Part shown: positions 24,645 through 34,272 of the stretch, one piece after another
Numbering within the stretch: position 1 is the first letter of the stretch
Layout of the letters: every line of letters begins with the position of its first letter
Source of the DNA: an uncultured Acidobacteriota bacterium
GTDB taxonomy: Bacteria; Acidobacteriota; Blastocatellia; Pyrinomonadales; Pyrinomonadaceae
Direction of reading: 5' to 3'
DNA length: 64,000 nt
Assembly: GCA_937873515.1 (NCBI GenBank)
Contig: CALMYB010000022.1
Span: 1 to 64,000 of the forward strand
Made by a program: the position numbers and the translations under genes
Notes under the pieces: generated by a model
Told to the model about the DNA's origin: nothing
The model's database searches: none
Seen by the model: the letters and a program-made list of their open reading frames with translations, nothing else

Positions 24645-27320
24645 ATGGCACTGAGCCAAGAAGGAAGACTCTTATATTTCACGACAGCCTCCTTTCCAAA
24701 AGAGGAGGTCGTTATCCATAGCCTGCGTGCGACCGAAGGCCTGTCGCAGCTTTTTACTTTCGAGCTCGATCTTCTGCACGACGAAGAGGAAGCAGGTTAT
24801 GAGGCTTTCGCGATCACGCCCGACCAGGTCCTGAACAAACCGATGTCGGTCGCGGCGAACCAACGCGACGGAGCGAACCGCTATTTCCACGGCATTTGTA
24901 CGCGTTTTTCGCAGGGCAGCCGCGACGAACGCTTTTCAAAATATCGTGCGGTCGTCCGGCCGCAGGTCTGGCTGCTCACGCAGAACTCGCACAATCGCAT
25001 CTTCCAGAATCTTTCAATTCCTGACGTGCTGAGGAAGGTGCTCGATGGTTTCAACCCGAGCCTTCGCCTCTCAGGGAATTACGAGCCGCGCAATTACTGC
25101 GTTCAGTATCGCGAGTCGGACTGGGATTTCGCTTCGCGCCTGATGGAAGAAGAAGGCATCTTCTACTTCTTCGAGCACACGAGCTCCGGACACACGCTTG
25201 TGATCGCCGATTCGGATACGGCGATCGCCGCTTGTCCTTCAAAGGCGGAACTCCCTTTTTTGACCGACATTTTGGTCAATCCTGATGAATGGGAAGGTGC
25301 GATCAATTCGTTCCATGTCTCGAACCAGCTTCGGACCGGAAAATATCGCGTTCGAGATCATCATTTCCAACTGCCGACCAACACGCTTGAGGCCGAGCAG
25401 ATGAGCCGATTCGATGTGAACGGCAATCGTGACAACGAAGTTTACAGCTATCACGGCGAGTATGCGAAGCTGTTCGACGGCATCAATTCGAGCGGCGGTG
25501 AACAGCCGAACGAACTCTCAAAGGTCTTTCCGGCACGCCAGCATACGATCGACGTTCGTCAGCAGGAGATCGACGTCGCATACAAGACGGCGGTCGGGTC
25601 ATCGGACTCTTGTGCGCTGATACCGGGCTTTAAATTCAAACTGACGATGCACCCGACGGCCGAGAATAACCGGAATCACACGATCGTATCGACGAAGATC
25701 GAGGTTCTTCAAGATCCGGGCTACGTGTCGGATGAAGAACGCGCTCGTGCGTACGTCGTGAGTTTTGCGTCGATCCCGCAGGGCGAAGGGCAGGCTCCGT
25801 TCCGTCCGGCACGGGTTACGCCGCGTCCCGTTATGCACGGCAGCCAGACGGCCGTTGTTGTCGGCCCGTCGGGCGAAGAGATCTTTGTCGATAAATACGG
25901 CCGCGTGAAAGTGCAGTTCTATTGGGATCGCGACGGGAAGTTCAATGCCGCGTCTTCGTGCTGGCTCCGCGTCGGGACAAGCATCGCCGGCAACAAATGG
26001 GGCACTATGTTCATCCCGCGTATCGGCCAGGAAGTGATGGTCGATTTTCTCGAGGGCGATCCGGACCAGCCGATCATCACAGGCTCGGTCTATAACCCCG
26101 AGACGATGCCGCATTACGATCTGCCGAAGTTCAAGACGCTCACGTACATAAAAACACGCACGAGCCCGGACGACGGCAAGGGCTTTAACGAACTTCGCTT
26201 TGAAGATAAGCAGGGCAAGGAACAGGTGTTCATACACTCGCAGAAGCGTTACGATCTGCGGGCCAAAGGCTCGATGTACGAGACCTGCGGCGGCAACCGG
26301 CAGGAAGTGATCGGCGTCCGCTCGGATAACAAACCCGGCGGCAACCTCGCCATCACCGTCGGCGGCAACTATGACCTGCACGTAAAGGCCGACAACTACA
26401 TCGGCATCGACGGCAAACTCAATGAAGGTGTCAAAGGCGACGTTGTCGAGGATGTTCAGGGACTGCAATACACCCAAGTCAAAGGAAAGCGGGAGCTGAA
26501 TGCGCAGGCGATCACGTTGGAGGCCCTGACGAAGATCACCTTTAAAGTCGGCGGCTCTTTCATAACTGTCGATCTTTCGGGTGTGACCATTTCCGGCCCG
26601 ACGGTGAAGATCAACTCTGGAGGAGCGGGCATGGGTACATCATCCGCAGCGATAGACGACCCGCTTGATGCGGAACCGGCAGACACAGGCGAACCCGGAT
26701 ATCTCGACCGTCCACGATCGGGAGGCGGTGGCGGTGGCCGTCGTCGTCGTACTCTAACTGGCCAGCATGCGCCTCCGTTCCAGACCGAGACGCTTGCCGA
26801 CGGTAGTATTAGGGTCGGGAACGGCATCGTGATTGCTCCGAGTGCCACCGATCCGAATTTCCAACAAAAGGCGTTAGATGATCTAACGACCATGTCCAAC
26901 TATCCGGAAGGCATGGAGCGTCTCAATAATTTGAATAATAGCGGGCACACAACGACCATAGTCCATCAACCGTCGGGTGGAAACTCTTACGAACCTTCAA
27001 ATGTTGCTGATGCAATGCCCGCGGGGGATACGGCAGATTTTGGGTCGGGCCCGGTAACTGGTACAGGCAATGGATCTGACGGTACGATCCATTGGAATCC
27101 GGATAATCCGAGCACGAATTCACAGCGACCGCGCGACGTTGGGCTCCACCACGAAATGGCTCATGCTGACCACGCGGCGCACGGTGACTACGATATTACG
27201 CACCCCGATCCTAGTCAGCCGAATAACCCTCATATCGAGGAGACGAATACGATCAACGATGATAATCAATATCGTACAGAAAGAGGGGTTCACACGCGTG
27301 CGGACCACACGGTGTTATAG
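24645..27320 (+). CDS. vgrG: Evolved VgrG (TssI) with C-terminal metallopeptidase-like toxin domain
   Basis: An 891-residue protein. The ATG at 24645 gives MALSQEGRLLYFTTA, a normal VgrG start; an upstream ATG at 24600 is less likely. Residues 1 to about 670 are the gp27/gp5-like spike, with SDWDFASRLMEEEGIFYFFEH and FIPRIGQEVMVDFLEGDPDQPIITG. A Gly/Arg-rich linker follows (about 690-705), then a domain of about 190 residues with HEMAH at 836-840 and a possible third zinc ligand in HIEET (Glu865/866). The context resembles M91 (NleD-like) peptidases. The extension looks lower in GC and richer in Asn than the spike, suggesting module exchange. Confidence 0.93.
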   Translation: MALSQEGRLLYFTTASFPKEEVVIHSLRATEGLSQLFTFELDLLHDEEEAGYEAFAITPDQVLNKPMSVAANQRDGANRYFHGICTRFSQGSRDERFSKYRAVVRPQVWLLTQNSHNRIFQNLSIPDVLRKVLDGFNPSLRLSGNYEPRNYCVQYRESDWDFASRLMEEEGIFYFFEHTSSGHTLVIADSDTAIAACPSKAELPFLTDILVNPDEWEGAINSFHVSNQLRTGKYRVRDHHFQLPTNTLEAEQMSRFDVNGNRDNEVYSYHGEYAKLFDGINSSGGEQPNELSKVFPARQHTIDVRQQEIDVAYKTAVGSSDSCALIPGFKFKLTMHPTAENNRNHTIVSTKIEVLQDPGYVSDEERARAYVVSFASIPQGEGQAPFRPARVTPRPVMHGSQTAVVVGPSGEEIFVDKYGRVKVQFYWDRDGKFNAASSCWLRVGTSIAGNKWGTMFIPRIGQEVMVDFLEGDPDQPIITGSVYNPETMPHYDLPKFKTLTYIKTRTSPDDGKGFNELRFEDKQGKEQVFIHSQKRYDLRAKGSMYETCGGNRQEVIGVRSDNKPGGNLAITVGGNYDLHVKADNYIGIDGKLNEGVKGDVVEDVQGLQYTQVKGKRELNAQAITLEALTKITFKVGGSFITVDLSGVTISGPTVKINSGGAGMGTSSAAIDDPLDAEPADTGEPGYLDRPRSGGGGGGRRRRTLTGQHAPPFQTETLADGSIRVGNGIVIAPSATDPNFQQKALDDLTTMSNYPEGMERLNNLNNSGHTTTIVHQPSGGNSYEPSNVADAMPAGDTADFGSGPVTGTGNGSDGTIHWNPDNPSTNSQRPRDVGLHHEMAHADHAAHGDYDITHPDPSQPNNPHIEETNTINDDNQYRTERGVHTRADHTVL

Positions 27321-28023
27321 GAGTCAACCCATAGGAGCAACCGCACGATGTGCATTCCTTATCGGAAGTCTCTTACTCTTGCAAACTGCGTGTCTGCCTC
27401 AGGTTGAGCGGAACGAGGTGTCTTTAAAGAAAATGGAAACTACGACGCAAACAACGACACAGACCTCGGCGATGCCTAAGCTGACGGTCGATTACGAAAT
27501 TACTCAAGATGGCCTCTCGGTCGAGTATCGTTTGAAGAATGATACGCGGGAACCGATCTATATATTTAACGTACTCCTTGCACCAGGCTCTCTTGATACC
27601 GTTGCTGACGCACCATTCTTTTCGAGTCTTAAGAGCGATGGGACCTTGACGTTTTCGAAGAGAATTCCGCCGGTACCGATGATCAGAAGCGTCGAGTTTC
27701 GACAGATTCCATTTGCAACGAAGGTCGAGCCCGGAGGTTCCTTTTCGGACAAACAGACGTTGAAGTTGCCTGTCGAAGAATTCAATCCCTACTTCCCAAA
27801 AGGCCCGGACGCCAAGGTAGAGGTCGCGGAAAGCGACCGAGTTGTCTTTGTCTTACAGTTCGTGCGGGAGATAGAGGGACTGGATGTCAAAGAGGCTCCG
27901 GTTTCGAATGCGTACAAGCTCTACCACAAGGATCTGCTGAAACTTGTGGAAACGATCAATTCGGATCCGAGGCCGCTGAGGGTAAAAGTTGAGCGTCGGA
28001 CAGATACATTTGAGAGGTTCTAG
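27298..28023 (+). CDS. Putative lipoprotein, candidate immunity protein for the VgrG toxin
   Basis: A 241-residue protein from a GTG at 27298, overlapping the vgrG stop by 23 bases, with AGAGGGG just upstream. A longer frame from 27070 would lie wholly inside the toxin domain and is less likely. A basic, hydrophobic N-terminus ends LLLLQTAC, a weak lipobox. The rest looks like a beta-rich periplasmic domain. I do not recognise the family. Immunity function is inferred from its position directly behind a toxin-bearing VgrG and from the predicted envelope location. Confidence 0.7.
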   Translation: MRTTRCYRSQPIGATARCAFLIGSLLLLQTACLPQVERNEVSLKKMETTTQTTTQTSAMPKLTVDYEITQDGLSVEYRLKNDTREPIYIFNVLLAPGSLDTVADAPFFSSLKSDGTLTFSKRIPPVPMIRSVEFRQIPFATKVEPGGSFSDKQTLKLPVEEFNPYFPKGPDAKVEVAESDRVVFVLQFVREIEGLDVKEAPVSNAYKLYHKDLLKLVETINSDPRPLRVKVERRTDTFERF

Positions 28024-28026
28024 ATT

Positions 28027-28521
28027 ATGCCGCCAGCCGCTAGAATTACAGATCCGGTCGCTCATCCGCTGCCGCCCGTTCTTACGGGCGGGCCGACGGC
28101 GGTAACCGTCATCATCGGCTTTTTGCCCGCTTGGCGAGGTGTGAATCCGGCGGCGGCTGCCGCGATGCAGGCGGCCAAGGCCGCATCAGATGCGGTTATT
28201 AAAACCGCTGAGGCCGCAACTCTCGCCGCTGCGGGCACGCCCGGAGCGCCGGCAGCAAAAGCCGCTGAAGAGGCGACAAAGGCGGCGGCGGCGGCGGCGA
28301 TGGGCAGTGCGATATCGAGCGCCGCAGGCGGTTCCGACATTCATTCCTGCGTAACGCCGCTTCCGATACCGCCGCACGGCCCCGGCATCGTCATTACACC
28401 GTCCGCAACGGTGATGATCGCGAATTTTCCGGCCGCCCGTCAGGGAGACACCATCCTCGAGGCCGTTGGTCCACCGAACAAGATCACGATGGGCTGCCCG
28501 ACGGTGATCATCGGCGGCTAG
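28027..28521 (+). CDS. PAAR-domain spike-tip protein with alanine-rich insertion
   Basis: A 164-residue protein. It starts MPPAARITDPVAHPLPPVLTGG and ends with TVMIANFPAARQGDT and MGCPTVIIGG, the PAAR pattern. Candidate zinc ligands are His13, His106, Cys108, His117 and Cys157. PAAR proteins sharpen the VgrG tip and carry effectors. Residues about 41-100 are an alanine/lysine-rich helical insertion, so the PAAR repeats are split. It starts 3 bases after the lipoprotein gene. Its TAG stop overlaps the stop of the convergent gene. Confidence 0.9.
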   Translation: MPPAARITDPVAHPLPPVLTGGPTAVTVIIGFLPAWRGVNPAAAAAMQAAKAASDAVIKTAEAATLAAAGTPGAPAAKAAEEATKAAAAAAMGSAISSAAGGSDIHSCVTPLPIPPHGPGIVITPSATVMIANFPAARQGDTILEAVGPPNKITMGCPTVIIGG

Positions 28522-29870
28522 ACCCACTTCAAAAACATCGAACTTATAAAGAGCAGTGCGACTCCGAAGCACGTTGTGCTTCTGGCTGGCGAGTTTTGCG
28601 AGACGACGTCATTCGAATCGCTTGCTGTTGGCTTTATTTCACTAGCAGGTGTAACAGGTTGTGCAGCTATCGAGGGCGTCGTGCCCTTCTTGCGAACCAG
28701 ATAAACGACACCATGGTTATCGTCCGTCAGCAGGAACGCGTTCGCACCGATCTTCATAATGTCGCACGGGCGGCCGAGCACCTTTCCTTTTGTTAAGAAG
28801 CCCGTGATGAGGTCTTCGAGTGGCTTACCCTTCCGCATTACGACGACCTTGTATCCGTGGCCGATGCGCTTGTCGGTCGAGCCGTGCAGGGAGACGAGAA
28901 AGCCGTCCTTTATCGACGCGTCCGCGTCCGGGTCGTTGAAATAATCGAATCCAAGCGCCGATGAGTGTGCAGGGAAATAGGCGTAAGGGGCGGGCACGTC
29001 CTTGCAGCCCGCGGCACGCTTGAATTTTGCGTCCTTGTAGATCTTGCCTTTTGACGAATAGCAATACGGCCAGCCGTAGTCGGTACCTTCTTTTAGTGCG
29101 TAAAAAGTTTCGTCGGGTTTGTATAGCCCCAGATGATCTACGCCCTGATTGGTCGCAAAAACATTCTCGCCGATGACGCGCAGGCCGACGGCGTTGCGAA
29201 GGCCGCGGGCTATCTCACGTTCATCCGAGCCGTCAGGGTTCATCGAAATAATGCTCGCCCGAACCTTTTCTCTTTCAACGCACGCATCGCACGACGAGCC
29301 GACCGAGACGTAAAGCCTTCCGTCCGGGCCGAACGAAAGTGTGCGGGTCAGATGCCAGCCGCCGTATTTATAGCTTAGGCCGTAATCTGGAAAAGTTCGT
29401 AAAACTTCCGGTTTTGTGTCCGTAGGTTTCGTTTCGCCGGGCGTAAATTTGCGACGCGTAAGCTGGTGAGTTTCCGCAAGATAGAACCAGGCCTGTCCGT
29501 TCGCATCGGTGTAGAATTGGCAGCTGTTCGGGTTTCTCAAGCCCGTCATATAGGGTATGACGCGTGCAAACTTGCCAGTCTTTTCGTCAAAGTCGTCGAG
29601 TATGTAGATCGCACCTCGCTTGTTGTCCGCGAGGTTGGACATATCCGTTACGAAGATTCGGCCGTCCGGCGACTTCGTAAAGAAACGCACCCGTTTTAGT
29701 CCTTCGGCGGCAGGAATTATCTCAAAGTTTTCGGGCAAATTCAGCGAAAATGCAGAGCCCTTCTTTAACTTGACGCGATGCGGCGTGAGCTTGGTCTGAG
29801 CAAACGAGATCGACGCGAATGCGAGGAATAGTACAAGAGAAAGCGATGCGGTCGTAAATCGTCGCGACAT
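28518..29870 (-). CDS. Secreted glucose/sorbosone dehydrogenase-like beta-propeller
   Basis: A 450-residue protein with an N-terminal signal peptide (about 1-24, ending SFAQ) and a hydrophobic C-terminal segment (ALLFISSMFLKWV) that may anchor it. The middle is a six-bladed propeller of the PQQ sugar-dehydrogenase type: DGRIFVTDMSNL, LSFGPDGRLYVSVGSSCDACVE, FATNQGVDHLG and DYGWPYCY. The substrate cannot be read from sequence. It follows the related gene by 2 bases, so the two form an operon. Confidence 0.82.
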   Translation of the reverse strand: MSRRFTTASLSLVLFLAFASISFAQTKLTPHRVKLKKGSAFSLNLPENFEIIPAAEGLKRVRFFTKSPDGRIFVTDMSNLADNKRGAIYILDDFDEKTGKFARVIPYMTGLRNPNSCQFYTDANGQAWFYLAETHQLTRRKFTPGETKPTDTKPEVLRTFPDYGLSYKYGGWHLTRTLSFGPDGRLYVSVGSSCDACVEREKVRASIISMNPDGSDEREIARGLRNAVGLRVIGENVFATNQGVDHLGLYKPDETFYALKEGTDYGWPYCYSSKGKIYKDAKFKRAAGCKDVPAPYAYFPAHSSALGFDYFNDPDADASIKDGFLVSLHGSTDKRIGHGYKVVVMRKGKPLEDLITGFLTKGKVLGRPCDIMKIGANAFLLTDDNHGVVYLVRKKGTTPSIAAQPVTPASEIKPTASDSNDVVSQNSPARSTTCFGVALLFISSMFLKWV

Positions 29871-29872
29871 TC

Positions 29873-31045
29873 TTAGGATGCTCCTTTTGGTTTGGCCGGG
29901 GTTTGCGGTTTCGGGATGATGCGGAGGATGCGGTCGTCGTCGGCTGCGGGGCGGCCTCGGCCGTCCTGGTTCGAAGTTGTGAAATAGATGTATCCGTCGG
30001 GCCCTTGTGCGACGTCGCGGATGCGGCCGTATGTGCCGCTAACGAGATCTTCCTGCCGCACGACCCTTCGCCCGTCTAGAACAACGCGGATGATCCTCGC
30101 ACCTCTCAAGCAGCCGAAAAAGAAGTTCCCGCTGAACGGCCTAAACACCGTGCCCGTATAGAACATCGCGCTTGCCGGTGCGCAAGCAGGACTGTATTCG
30201 AGAAGCGGCGATTCCATCCCTTCGCGTTTCTCTGTGTGGTGGATGACGGGCCAGCCATAGTTCTTGCCGGCTTCGAGAATGTTGACCTCATCGCCGCCTG
30301 AACCTTTTCCTTCGAAGCTGCTCGGCCCGTGTTCCGTCTCGAACGCGAGTCCGGTTCCGGGCTGCCACGCGATGCCCTGCGGATTGCGGTTGCCGTATGT
30401 CCAGATCTCAGTACGCACGTCCTTGCGGCCGACGAACGGATTGTCTTTCGGCACACTGCCGTCATCGTTAAGACGCAGAACTTTTCCCGCAAGCGAATCT
30501 AGATCTTGTGCAAGGTCCCAATCTGTCGAGTCGCCGGTCGTGATGTAGAGTTTGCCGTCCGGCCCGAAGCGGGCTCGCATTCCGGCGTGGTTCGGCGCGC
30601 CGGGAATGCTGTCGATGATGATCTTCGGATCGGTGAACTCGCCGTTCTTAAAAAGGTATCGAACGACCTTCACCTTCTTCCCGTCCGTGTTGTATGAATA
30701 CGCGAGATAGATGAAGCCGTTCTTCGCAAAATCTGGATGAAGGGTGATGTCCATTAGGCCGCTCTCGCCGCTCGGCTCGACATCGGGCACAGTGAACACG
30801 GGCTTTTCACGCAACTTTCCATTCTCGACGATGCGGACGCGGCCCGGCCTTTCGGTGACGAGAATATCGCCGTTCGGAAGCCACGCGAGCGCCCACGGAA
30901 CCTCAAGGCCGCTCGCGACGGTCTCGACCGCGAACTCGACATCGCCCGAAGGCGTCGTAAAAACGTTATTCGCGGCGGGGTTGGCAGGCGAGCAGGAGAC
31001 GGAAAAACAAAGTGCGAAAAATGCGGCAAGCGATGCGATATTCAT
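29873..31045 (-). CDS. PQQ-dependent sugar dehydrogenase (Asd/YliI type)
   Basis: A 390-residue protein. Its hydrophobic N-terminus ends LCFSVSC, probably a lipoprotein signal with Cys18. The propeller carries family motifs: LEVPWALAWLPNGDILVTERPGRV, SGLMDITLHPDF, NHAGMRARFGPDGKLYITTGD, YGNRNPQGIAWQP and NYGWPVIHH. Members oxidise aldoses in the periplasm using PQQ; whether this one binds PQQ cannot be shown here. It lies upstream of the second propeller gene on the minus strand. Confidence 0.88.
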   Translation of the reverse strand: MNIASLAAFFALCFSVSCSPANPAANNVFTTPSGDVEFAVETVASGLEVPWALAWLPNGDILVTERPGRVRIVENGKLREKPVFTVPDVEPSGESGLMDITLHPDFAKNGFIYLAYSYNTDGKKVKVVRYLFKNGEFTDPKIIIDSIPGAPNHAGMRARFGPDGKLYITTGDSTDWDLAQDLDSLAGKVLRLNDDGSVPKDNPFVGRKDVRTEIWTYGNRNPQGIAWQPGTGLAFETEHGPSSFEGKGSGGDEVNILEAGKNYGWPVIHHTEKREGMESPLLEYSPACAPASAMFYTGTVFRPFSGNFFFGCLRGARIIRVVLDGRRVVRQEDLVSGTYGRIRDVAQGPDGYIYFTTSNQDGRGRPAADDDRILRIIPKPQTPAKPKGAS

Positions 31046-31119
31046 AACCTTCTCCTAACAAACGCATGGGATGACACACGGCTATGATGCCCTATTCGGC
31101 GCCAGAGTGTCCAAGAATA

Positions 31120-34100
31120 TTAGGTCGTCAGCCGTCTATAGATTTTCGGCATACGCTCGGGCAGCGAGAGCACGTCGTCGATGATCGTGTAGCCGACATC
31201 GCCGTAAAGGTCGCGAAGCTCGGCCTCGGATTCGCGATCGACCGTTATGCAGAATGGCGTAATGCCGGACATTTTGGCTTCGGTCAACGCCTCGCGGACG
31301 TCCTCGCGTGCATAACGCGCATCGCCGTAATCGTGATCATAAGGCCGCCCGTCGGTCAGGACGATCAGAAGCTTTGTTCGCGATTCAAGCCGCAGCAGTT
31401 TGTTCGCGGCGTGCCGGATCGCGGCTCCGAGACGCGTGTTGTTCTCAAAATTGATGCCGCCGATACGCTTCTCGACCCCGGCGTCGTACTTCTCACCGAA
31501 ATCCTTTACGACGTAGAATTTTACGTTCCGGCGGCCCTCGCTCGTAAAGCCGTTGATCGAATAGATATCGCCGACGGCGTCGAGCGCCTCGCTCATCAGG
31601 ACGAGCCCTTCTTTCTCGATCTCGATGATGCGTCGGCCGGGATGAGTGTAAGGCTGGAGCGGATTTCGCGTGATCGTGCGGGCGGTCGAACTCGATTGAT
31701 CGAGCAGGATCGAGACCGCGACATCGCGTTCGCGACGCAGGCGTTTCGTGTAGATATTCTCGCTTTGGCGGCCGTCGGCCTTGCGGTCGATCACGAGGTC
31801 AACGAGCGCGTTCAGGTCGTAATCCTCGCCGTCGATCTGTCGATGGATCCGCGTGAGATTCTCGGGCTTCATCAACTGGAACTGATGGCGTATCGACGAA
31901 ATGACACCGCGATAGCGGCTTCGCGTGAGCTCGACGAAGGTGCGGTCGCCTTCCTTTACTTTCTTTTCGATAACGCGGCTCCAGCCGACGCGATAGTCGT
32001 TAAGCTCGCGATCCCATTCGTCGTATGCAAAGGCGACCTCGCCGCTTTCAAGAGCCTGTTCGGGTATCTCGGCGGCGGCCCAAGCCTCGGCACCGCGAAG
32101 GTCGTCCGGCTCGCCTTCATCGTCGAGGCTGTTCCACGCATTGAAAAGCTCAGAGACATCTTCGGCCGCCATCTCGCGTTCGCGTTTTACCTTGTCTTCG
32201 GTAACGGACTCCTGTGCGGCCTTGTCCTCATAGGCGTAATCGCCGGTCTCATCTTCATTTTCCCGGGAATCAGTTTCTTCGGCGCGCTCCGGCATCACGT
32301 TCTGGAACAGATCGTAAACGCGGCTCGTCGCAAGCAGGGAATCGGCGACGTTGGAGACTCTTGCCTCTGAGCGTTGCCGGACAAAGCGTTCGAGTACGGC
32401 AGAGATCTCATCGACGACCTGCGGATAGAACTGCCTGGCGTCGTCCGTCGCCCCGCCGCACATCGTGATCTGGAACAGCAGCTCGAACGCGACCTGATTC
32501 GCCGGTACGTCAAAAATATACGGGCGATTCTGCCGCAGGAATTGCTGCATCAGATCGAGGTCTTTCCGCAGGCCGCGATATTCGGCGCGCAGGCACGCAT
32601 CGATACGAGCATTCTCCATCGTACCGAAGATGCGGCGTGCGAGACGCGGTTCCGGAAAGACCGCGAGCACTGATCGATAATCGCCGCCGGAAGGAAGCCT
32701 GTGCTCGGCCGTCTCGAAGACATCGTCCGGCCGTGCACGCTCGCCTTTTTGTACGTCTTCGATATAGCCTGCGAGCGAGAAGGCATCGCGTTGCTCGGCG
32801 GTCGCAGAATAGAGTGCGGAAAGCTCGGTGTAAACGGCCTTCAGATCGTCGGTCGCATGAGCATAGGTTCCGAATTCGATCTGGCCGGCGGCGTGTGCGG
32901 CGAGCACTTTGTAGAGCTTGAAATCGCGTTCGTCATCATTGAATTCCGCGACGGCCGCGGGCAGGAAGATGGTCTTCCCGTCGCCGATGCGGCTCTCTTG
33001 AGGAACGGCGGAAAGCGGCGCCACCTCGACCTCGCGGCCCGTCAAGCCTTCGACGTAGATTCGAAGGACATTCTGCACGGCTTCGAGCGAAATGCCGGTC
33101 TTCGCTTGTTGGAGCTTGTCGCGTGACTCACGCGTTTCTAGAGCGAAATAGCTGCGGCGTGCCTTTGACGTGGAATTTTCGTGCTCGGCGAGTCCCTCGA
33201 CGACCCACGCTTCATATTGCTTGACCGAAACCTTTTCGAGGGCACCGGCGCTCGAACGTAACGCCGAGAGAGCACTCTCCGCGTCGGTCTCGGCGATCTT
33301 TGCGATGAGTCCAAGGACGTGCGAGATCGACAGCGAGTTGACGGACTTGTGGTGCCTGATCCGTCGAAGAAACACGGGCGTTGCACGGAGAAAGGCGATG
33401 AGTACCGCGTTTCCGTGTGCCGCGACCGTTCTTGACGCCTTTGTCCATTCGACGAAAATGTCTCGTCCGGCCGCGATGGCGTCGCTCCCGGATGAGATGA
33501 GCAGAAGCGTGACGCTGCCTCCAAATTCGAGGAATCTGTCGGCTTCGCTGAGCAGCAGGACCGCGTCGCGCGCAGATAAGTTCGTCAAGGCTTGCGGCAA
33601 TTCGACCCAAAGATCGGCCGTCATTCCGCCTGTTCGCGTAGCGAAATTGTCTGCAAGTTTGAATGACGCCTCGATCACGCCCTCGCGTTCTTCACCAAAG
33701 GCACGAAAGCATTCGGCGACCTCTGGCGATGCTTTCAGCAGGATCGAAGAGTGCTTCGCGGACCGCATCGCAACCTGGAGGGCGAGCTCCAGGAAGCGAG
33801 CCAAAAGGGCTTTGTCATTTACGCTCTTTGCGAGTTCGGGCACGAGGCCGAAACTTTCCGACGCGACAGAGCTTGAAAGGACGAGCTGTTTTGCCGCGAT
33901 CTCAAAGACGAGATGCCGCAATGGTGAGGGCACCGGCCTAAGCGATTCGGCGCCGTCGGCAAAGAACTTCATTCCCGTTTCGGCCTTGCCCATCGCGAGC
34001 CTGCGGCCGAGATCCGCCCAGGCTCTAAGGTCGTCCGCCGAAAGTATCTTTGCTGCATCCGCGGCAGCAGCGACGAACGCACGGCTTGCTTTCAGGCTGA

Positions 34101-34221
34101 CGCCCGCGATCGACGCGCTGGCCTCGATCGCAGCACGACGCTTTCCGGCAGGAAGCCGCGAAAGGCCTTTCGCAAGGTCCGATAGGGACTGCTTCTCGTA
34201 TTCCTGATCGGCATCGTTCAT
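31120..34221 (-). CDS. Large NorD-like von Willebrand factor A protein
   Basis: A 1033-residue soluble protein. The C-terminal 230 residues are a vWA domain with a complete metal-ion (MIDAS) motif DQSSS near residue 840 and [12 protein letters not shown] near 955. It closely resembles NorD/CbbO activators, which work with MoxR-type AAA+ ATPases to mature metalloenzymes. The N-terminal 700 residues are helical and unrecognised; an acidic Glu/Asp-rich stretch lies before the vWA domain. No moxR gene is adjacent. It follows the FHA gene by about 50 bases. Confidence 0.85.
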   Translation of the reverse strand: MNDADQEYEKQSLSDLAKGLSRLPAGKRRAAIEASASIAGVSLKASRAFVAAAADAAKILSADDLRAWADLGRRLAMGKAETGMKFFADGAESLRPVPSPLRHLVFEIAAKQLVLSSSVASESFGLVPELAKSVNDKALLARFLELALQVAMRSAKHSSILLKASPEVAECFRAFGEEREGVIEASFKLADNFATRTGGMTADLWVELPQALTNLSARDAVLLLSEADRFLEFGGSVTLLLISSGSDAIAAGRDIFVEWTKASRTVAAHGNAVLIAFLRATPVFLRRIRHHKSVNSLSISHVLGLIAKIAETDAESALSALRSSAGALEKVSVKQYEAWVVEGLAEHENSTSKARRSYFALETRESRDKLQQAKTGISLEAVQNVLRIYVEGLTGREVEVAPLSAVPQESRIGDGKTIFLPAAVAEFNDDERDFKLYKVLAAHAAGQIEFGTYAHATDDLKAVYTELSALYSATAEQRDAFSLAGYIEDVQKGERARPDDVFETAEHRLPSGGDYRSVLAVFPEPRLARRIFGTMENARIDACLRAEYRGLRKDLDLMQQFLRQNRPYIFDVPANQVAFELLFQITMCGGATDDARQFYPQVVDEISAVLERFVRQRSEARVSNVADSLLATSRVYDLFQNVMPERAEETDSRENEDETGDYAYEDKAAQESVTEDKVKREREMAAEDVSELFNAWNSLDDEGEPDDLRGAEAWAAAEIPEQALESGEVAFAYDEWDRELNDYRVGWSRVIEKKVKEGDRTFVELTRSRYRGVISSIRHQFQLMKPENLTRIHRQIDGEDYDLNALVDLVIDRKADGRQSENIYTKRLRRERDVAVSILLDQSSSTARTITRNPLQPYTHPGRRIIEIEKEGLVLMSEALDAVGDIYSINGFTSEGRRNVKFYVVKDFGEKYDAGVEKRIGGINFENNTRLGAAIRHAANKLLRLESRTKLLIVLTDGRPYDHDYGDARYAREDVREALTEAKMSGITPFCITVDRESEAELRDLYGDVGYTIIDDVLSLPERMPKIYRRLTT

Positions 34222-34272
34222 CTATTTCGAGTTTAGATCGACGCTGTGCGGGAATCAATCTCGACCGCCGAG

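Noticed and set aside
27070..27297. Longer N-terminus for the lipoprotein gene starting inside vgrG
   Set aside because: It would give a 76-residue Arg/Ile-rich lead before the signal peptide and overlap the toxin domain out of frame; the GTG at 27298 has a ribosome-binding site.
27298..28023. Could the lipoprotein be TssJ?
   Set aside because: It is longer than TssJ, shows no TssJ-like motif that I can see, and lies behind an effector-bearing VgrG, not next to tssK/L/M.
31084..34207. Long plus-strand frames (428 and 345 codons) opposite the vWA gene
   Set aside because: The minus-strand frame has a full MIDAS motif and family match; the plus frames are mirror artefacts.
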